From Chrysophaeum taylorii (taxonomy: Eukaryota > Sar > Pelagophyceae > Pelagomonadales > Pelagomonadaceae): DNA of 64,000 nt. The translations under genes were made by a program, and so were the position numbers. Positions 59,033 through 64,000 of this stretch are shown here, piece by piece (the stretch's first letter is position 1; each line of letters begins with the position of its first letter). A model generated the notes under the pieces. That model was not told the DNA's origin. It searched no databases and saw nothing but the letters and a program-made list of their open reading frames with translations. Location of the stretch: assembly GCA_029834535.1 (NCBI GenBank), contig JAQMWT010000322.1:1-64000 (forward strand), in the 5' to 3' direction.

Positions 59033-59974
59033 ATGTCGGGCGAAACGCTAATCGAAACAAAGCACGAGGACCACATCCACGACGTGCAGTGGGACTACTA
59101 CGCGCGTAAGCTCGCGACGGCGTCGAGCGACCGCACGGTGAAAGTGTGGTCGATCGAGGGGGAGACAAACAGCCTGAGCGCGACGCTGACGGGGCACGAC
59201 GGTCCCGTCTGGGAGGTCGCGTGGGCGCACCCTAGCTGGGGCGTTGTCCTCGCGAGCTGCTCGTACGACGGGAGCGTCATTGTGTTCCGCGAGGAGGCCC
59301 CGGGCCGGTGGCTGGTCGTGCACAAGTGGTCGGCGTCGAGCGCGAGTTCCATAAACTCGATAGAATGGGCTCCGTTCGAGCACGGCGCTCTGATGCTGGC
59401 GTGCGCCTCGAGCGATGGTCACGTGTCGATCCTCGCGCATTCGGCCGAATCAAACACCTGGAGCTGCCAGCGGTTTGTCGCGTCCTCGCTCGGGTGCAAC
59501 GCCGTCTCGTGGGCTCCTGCGGGGACGCCCGGAAGCCGCGCGGAAGCCGAAGACCGGGACGCTTTGCGCGTCGCGACCGGCACCTGCGACAACCTCGTCA
59601 AGGTCTGGCGCGCCCCGCTCCCGGAGGGTGGTCTCGGGGGGGGGCAACTCCGCTGGGAACCCGAGCCGATGACGCCCGAACGCGTCCATAAGGACTGGGT
59701 GCGAGACGTCGCCTTCGCGCCCTTTACCGGCGTCCCGACGGCAATGGTCGCCTCTTGTTCCGAGGACAAGACAGTCTACATCTGGACCCGCGCCCGACTC
59801 GATGAGCCCTGGACGCCCAAGCTCATGGACCGCTTCGACCACCCCGTCTGGCGCGTTTCTTGGTCCGTCACTGGTAACATCCTCGCCGTCTCCTCGGGCG
59901 ACGACGACGTCTCCCTCTGGAAAGAAAGCCTCACCGGCGACAAGTGGTCCAAACTCGACCACCCGGAAACCTAA
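59033..59974 (+). CDS. SEC13: SEC13, COPII and nuclear pore WD40 protein
   Basis: 313 residues, the usual SEC13 length. Six WD40 repeats are visible, with family features H.D.IHDVQWDYYARKLATASSDRTVKVW, LTGHDGPVWEVAWAHP, LASCSYDGSVIVF, INSIEWAPFEHGALMLACASSDGHVSI, a longer blade with a Gly-rich loop, and WVRDVAFAP, ASCSEDKTVYIW, PVWRVSWSVTGNILAVSSGDDDVSLWKE. With SEC31 it forms the outer COPII coat of ER-exit vesicles, and it also serves in the Nup107-160 nuclear pore subcomplex. The start is the ATG giving MSGETLIETKH; earlier ATGs lie within the divergent neighbour. Confidence 0.95.
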   Translation: MSGETLIETKHEDHIHDVQWDYYARKLATASSDRTVKVWSIEGETNSLSATLTGHDGPVWEVAWAHPSWGVVLASCSYDGSVIVFREEAPGRWLVVHKWSASSASSINSIEWAPFEHGALMLACASSDGHVSILAHSAESNTWSCQRFVASSLGCNAVSWAPAGTPGSRAEAEDRDALRVATGTCDNLVKVWRAPLPEGGLGGGQLRWEPEPMTPERVHKDWVRDVAFAPFTGVPTAMVASCSEDKTVYIWTRARLDEPWTPKLMDRFDHPVWRVSWSVTGNILAVSSGDDDVSLWKESLTGDKWSKLDHPET

Positions 59975-60790
59975 TTTTCTTTCCTCTCTTCTCGTCCCCC
60001 CTGTCTCACGCTTTTTCTGCTTTTCTTTTTTTTTTCTTTCTTTCTCGCACGAACCGCGGTTCCTCTGCTACCTCGCCGCTCTCGAACTTAACTTCAGTGG
60101 GTACAAAAGGCCTTACAAGATATAAACACCCAGGCTTATGGCGTCGTCACGAGAACGCCAGCTATCGACGCGGGCTTGGAAGAATGAAAAAAAGAAGGAG
60201 ACGACCGCGGCGAAGCAGGGAGAGGCAAGTGCGAAGAAGCATGAGAAGAAGGAATAGAGGGGCGGCGCAAGCAGCGCGCGTGGGCAGGAGAACCAGATGA
60301 GTAGGGGGTGGGGGAGAAAGAGTGTTCGGGGGTGAGAGAGAATGGGACTTGGGAAAGAGGCAGTGCCGCCGCAACCGCCGGTGCCGGTTGGTAGCCGGAA
60401 CGTTCGCAGTGGGACGGGGTATGGCCGGGGGTGCAGACGGAACGTTATCGACGAGTTGGTTGTCAGCGTGCCCGGAACTCCCGACACTGAGGGCTTGCCC
60501 TCCTTCTTAAGTCTTACTCTACATTCTATTTCTTACCCCTTTGTGCGACCACCCTGGTGACGACGTTCGAACTAACGTCACAACCTCACAAGGGTTATCT
60601 TGTTATCATAAAGCAACTAGCCAGCCTCAAGTAACTGTTGAGAGGCTTGGCGAGCGCGAACGTGAAGTGTGACAACAGGAATGAGGCGTTACACTAGCGA
60701 TAAGAGAATGACGTAGGGATACTGGATACGTGGTGCAGGGGTAAGTGTCATAGCTTCCTCACACAGGTGCTGGAAAAGAAAGAAAAGGAA

Positions 60791-60860
60791 AAAGCAAAAG
60801 GTGAGGGTAGGAACGCCGGTCCTGGTGTGTGCGCGAGTGCCCGGGGCTATATATACCCCG
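60791..60860 (+). repeat. Direct repeat with TATATATA box, copy 1
   Basis: Contains GGTGAGGGTAGGAACGCCGG, GCGCGAGTGCCCG and TATATATA at 60848-60855. The second copy is at 61161-61231. Each has a nearby GTGCTGGAAAAGAAAGAAAA segment. This could be promoter (U3) sequence of a decayed LTR. Confidence 0.75.
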
Positions 60861-61160
60861 GTGCTTCCCCATCATAGTGAAACGTGAACATCTGGGGCGA
60901 GTCAAGCATGCATGCGAGACGGTGGGGGCCCAGCAGACGACGACGCCATCTGCTTAAGATGAACATCTGCGTCTGAGATGATCATCCGGTCTGGTAAGTG
61001 AAAGCGCCCAGACGAGGGGGGTCTCTAGTGTGTGCGCTAGACGACGGGGCTCCAGCAGTTGGCGATGGCACAAGTGCGTCGAAGGCACTCACACACTCCT
61101 TGCGGCGCACCGGTGGGGCGGATTCGAACGCGCGATCCACCTCGAGCGCTTTAAGGGCCC

Positions 61161-61231
61161 AAAGCCAAAAGGTGAGGGTAGGAATGCCGGTCCTAATTCT
61201 TGCGCGAGTGCCCGAGGCTATATATACCCCT
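61161..61231 (+). repeat. Direct repeat with TATATATA box, copy 2
   Basis: Same blocks as copy 1, with TATATATA at 61219-61226, followed by GTAAGTGAGG-type repeats and GTGCTGGAAAAGAAAGAAAA at about 61263. Confidence 0.75.
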
Positions 61232-61493
61232 GTGAAAAGGGGTAAGTGAGGTCCTCACACAAGTGCTGGAAAAGAAAGAAAAGGAAAAGGGGTAAGTGAG
61301 GCGCTCACAGAGGAGAAGCTTTGAGGAAGACGTCTCCCCACACACACCCCCCCCTCTTAGCAGTCGACATTTAAAGACGTCAACACACACCCCCCTCTTA
61401 GCAGTCGACATTTAAAGACGTCAATAGTCGACATTTAAAGACGTCAATAGAGGCATTGTGGCAAGAAAGAAACAACAGAGATCAGGGCGAAGA

Positions 61494-62068
61494 TCACGAA
61501 GTGAGGTAAAGAGCACGAAGCCGGAGGAAGGAAGGAGCTTCCGTACTGCGGGTGAAAATATCGCTAAGATTGTGAAGGCGGGGAATGTGTTGGAGATCAA
61601 TGATGTGGTTGCGATGATATTTGGCGGTACTGTAAAAGCGAATGTTAATATGGCGGGTGCGCCGTGTGAGACATTGGAGACGGACTTGGGTGACGGTGGT
61701 GCTATTATCGACATACATTGGGACCGTGTGACGAGGGAGATCAAAGTCATCAAAAAGTTTGAGAAGCCAAGAGAGTTCAGCAGTAGCAGCGTAAAGAGCG
61801 AGCAATTCAGCTTCAAAAGAAGAGCGAGCAAGTAAGTACTGCGAGGGGTGCAGTAGGCTATCATAGAGCCAGCAAGGAGAAAACAAAAAACAGTTGTAGA
61901 GTGGCGGTCATCAGGGTCATCGGCCCAGCTGGAGTCGGAATAACCACAGAGACGAAGGGTAGTCGCGACCAAGAATAAGGGCAAGATCCTGAGAACCGTT
62001 GAGATAACGCAGAGTGTGGGATAAAGCGTGCCAGTGGGGTTTACCAGGATTGGGGGAAAAACGCGCAC
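61494..62068 (-). pseudogene. Copia RNase H
   Basis: Spread over two frames: YSDSSWADDPDDRHSTTVFCFLLAGSMIAY (first Asp, about 61900-61950), then AELLALYAATAELSWL (Glu) and MYVDNSTTVTQV (Asp), then TRHINIRFYSTAKY. The frame shifts near 61840 and again before the RT part, so it is inactive. Confidence 0.9.
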
Positions 62069-63017
62069 ACTGAGTGACGGACCAAGTGATATCAGGGCGA
62101 GTCATGATGGAGATGAAGAGGACACAGCCAACAATACGGCGAAAAGGGATGCGCGCCATGAAGATGTGATCTGGAGAACCAGGAGCAGGACAATCAGCCG
62201 CAGAAAGATGAAGACCTTTGGGAGCGGGAGTCAGTTCAGGTTTACAGTTGATGAAGCGATGTTCGGTAAGGATTTCAAGGACAGCATGGGATTGGTCAAG
62301 AGTTAGGGTTTTCTGATAGCGATCACGCGTAATGCGAAGACCAACGTAAGAGGTGAGATCAAGCTCATTGACGTCAGTGAAAGCGCGGAAACGGAGGAAA
62401 AAGGCTTGGTAATGGCCAATGCAATGACGAGGGCGCGCCACAAGAAGATCATCAACGACAAGAACGAGGCGCAGGACAACGGTAGAATTGAGCACGAGTT
62501 TGTAATTGCAAGTGCCACCAGATCCGCGGACGAAGCCACAATCATTGAGAAGGAACCGTTCCAAATAAAGCCACCAATTGCGACAAGCTTGTTTGCAACC
62601 ATACCAAGAGCGACGGAGCTTGTAAACGAATTTGGAACCATCGGTGGGTTGGCGAGGAGCATAGCCTTCGGGTGGCCAGACATAGATGTCTTCGTCGATG
62701 GGAGCTTGGATAAAAGCGGAGCTGACATCCAACTTGTGCAAATCCCAGTCATGAACAGCGACAAAGGTTAGAAAGAAACGAATCGTGACGATGTTAGCAA
62801 CCGGTGAGTAGGTGTCATGATAATCAATGCCGTGAACCTGGGTGTAACCGCGGACGACGAGGCGAGCCTTGTATGATTTGAAGCGGCCAGAGTCATAATT
62901 CTTGCGGGGGATCCACTTGAGGGTACAAATGTTGCCAGAAAAAGTCGAAGGAAGGCGAACAACATCCCAGCAACCAAGCTGACCAAGGGAGCTATACTCT
63001 TTGGCGATGGCTTGCAA
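61917..63017 (-). pseudogene. Copia reverse transcriptase
   Basis: A 366-residue open frame with LKWIPRKNYDSGRFKSYKARLVVRGYTQ, DYHDTYSPVANIVTIR, KLDVSSAFIQAPIDEDIYV, WYGCKQACRNWW and the catalytic box LVLVVDDLL, where the usual residue before V-D-D is Tyr. Downstream FRRIVGCVLFISIMTRPDITW is typical copia. The frame ends in a stop before RNase H. It could be part of an inactive copy. Confidence 0.93.
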
Positions 63018-63299
63018 CCAGCCAGGAACGCTCAGGATTGGTCGAAGCTAAAGCTTGTAAATGGGTGGAAGTAATGGTAGTTTCGTCAATGTATGAATAC
63101 TGAGAGGTTTCTTCGGAAGCAGAGTAATAAACATGTGCATGGGGATCAACAAGGGTGTTAGCTAAACAAAGGGGAAGGAAGACATAATGAACTAACAAAC
63201 GAAAGCTAACATAAGAGACGTACAAAGAGTTACAGGAGGAAACAGAAGCGACGGAGGAAACAGAAGCGACAGAGTGACAGGATGAAACAGAATCGCCCG

Positions 63300-64000
63300 T
63301 TAAAAGTTTGTTGGTTGTTGTAACGCGCGTTGGTCGACTTTGCGCGGTCGGCCCCGTCTGGCTCGACGTAATGGTGCACGTTTCGTATTGTCCGGGAACG
63401 GTTGTGTATGGTCCGGTGACGGTTGAGATATTGTTTCAGGGGTGATCAGTCCCGATAAGGCCGGCTCCTGAACATCAAAAACAGAAGACAAGGGAGCAAC
63501 AGCGGAAGATAAACGAGGGTCGTAATAAAATAAGTCAGGAAAACGAGAATCCACAAGAGACGGAGAAAGGGGTTGAGAGGACAGAGACTTAAGCAGAGCA
63601 AAATTTTCATCAAAAACAACATCAATCGAGGTGTGGATGACAGGACCGGTGGTGCGTTGAAGCAATATGCGATATCCAGGGCCTGCAGAGGGATACCCAA
63701 TGAAGATACCGGTTATAGCTTTGGTAGGCCATTTGTCGCCAGTAAGAATTGCAGCAGGACAGCCCCAAACACGAAGAAAATCAACACGGGGGAGAGTTTC
63801 ATGTAGCATTTCATATGGCGTCATATATCCAGGATTAGAGGCATTTGGCATGCGCTCAGAGATGAAGTCAGCCGTTTCCATGGCCCAACGCCAAAATCAG
63901 GTGGACGGTGCGCATGTACCAAAAGAGTGCGAGTAATATCAGCAGTTGCGCGATGAGAGCGTTCCACAACACCAGAAAAAGCGTGCGCCTGTGAAGTTTT
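63300..64000 (-). pseudogene. Copia integrase C-terminal part and linker
   Basis: From the right edge: NASNPGYMTPYEMLHETLPRVDFLRVWGCPA is the segment after the copia integrase core (usual TPyE.w....P.v.hLrvfG), then FIGYPSAGPGYRIL and VVFDENF, then a Pro/Ser-rich linker ending RRGRPRK, followed by a stop. The core DDE residues lie beyond the window or in the broken last 120 bases. Bases 63018-63299 are the degraded link to the RT. Confidence 0.88.

Larger units (their letters stand above)
59975..61420. other. Repeat-bearing interval without a recognisable gene
   Basis: The SEC13 3' flank is pyrimidine-rich to about 60050. The remainder contains short open frames of low complexity, the TTGAGAGGCTTGGCGAGCG motif (about 60645) shared with about 9203, the TATA-bearing repeat pair (listed separately), a tRNA B-box-like CGTTCGAATCC on the minus strand at about 61110-61130, and CTTAGCAGTCGACATTTAAAG repeats at 61358-61440. 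Confidence 0.5.
61421..64000 (-). mobile_element. Ty1/copia retrotransposon, decayed, extends beyond the window
   Basis: Minus-strand order integrase (right), reverse transcriptase, RNase H (left), which is the copia order. Coding parts lie in several frames. The gag, protease and most of the integrase would be right of the window. The left boundary is uncertain; no clean LTR is seen, though the TATA-bearing repeats at 60.8-61.3 kb may be LTR remains. Confidence 0.9.

Noticed and set aside
61100-61150. tRNA-like box on the minus strand (CGTTCGAATCC, close to the B-box consensus)
   Set aside because: The surrounding bases do not fold into T-, anticodon- and acceptor stems, and no A-box is at the right distance. 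At most a tRNA-derived scrap.
62028-62771. Plus-strand open frames over the copia reverse transcriptase
   Set aside because: They are the reverse complement of recognisable copia coding sequence.

Overview
The window looks like nuclear DNA of a single-celled eukaryotic alga, most likely a photosynthetic stramenopile (ochrophyte). Housekeeping genes are eukaryotic: COG2, SEC13, katanin p60, eukaryotic glutathione synthetase, mitochondrial ribosomal protein mL53 and PET100. Two proteins (a NusG-like factor and a DUF493 protein) begin with a hydrophobic signal peptide followed by a Phe-containing cleavage site, as in plastid-targeted proteins of algae with a secondary red plastid. Genes are nearly intron-free and tightly packed; two short introns are proposed. 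The organism assignment is inference.

Layout. 1-7387: degenerate Ty3/gypsy element (copy A, cut by the window edge). 7.5-9.0 kb: relics of a hAT transposon and a Ty1/copia element. 9.27-14.59 kb: a second, rearranged Ty3/gypsy element (B) between 88-bp direct repeats. 15.3-20.9 kb: O-methyltransferase, DUF493 protein, an uninterpreted gap, COG2. 20.9-22.5 kb: a Helitron-like non-autonomous element. 22.6-27.1 kb: a PH/C2 membrane protein and a tiny membrane protein. 27.2-33.2 kb: a head-to-tail array of six Helitron-like units. 33.9-41.8 kb: a full-length inverted copy (copy C) of element A, with LTRs, primer-binding site and a 4-bp target duplication. 42.9-60 kb: gene-dense region with a PWWP-like/SR-rich protein, PET100, glutathione synthetase, mL53, katanin, a large LRR protein, a plastid NusG-SAP protein and SEC13. 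60-64 kb: repeats and a decayed Ty1/copia element.

The most notable system is in the Ty3/gypsy elements. Between the protease-linker region and reverse transcriptase they carry a compact C5 cytosine DNA methyltransferase domain, with motif I (FAGAGG), the PPC catalytic motif, and VIII-, IX- and X-like motifs. The two related copies have different lesions in this domain, and the divergent element B retains the same domain's motif I. The integrase is followed by a conserved tail that may be an SH3-like chromatin-reader fold. A retrotransposon carrying its own DNA methyltransferase could influence its own chromatin state. The second notable feature is the Helitron-like array, in which four unit junctions are identical and without spacer, as expected for rolling-circle concatemers.
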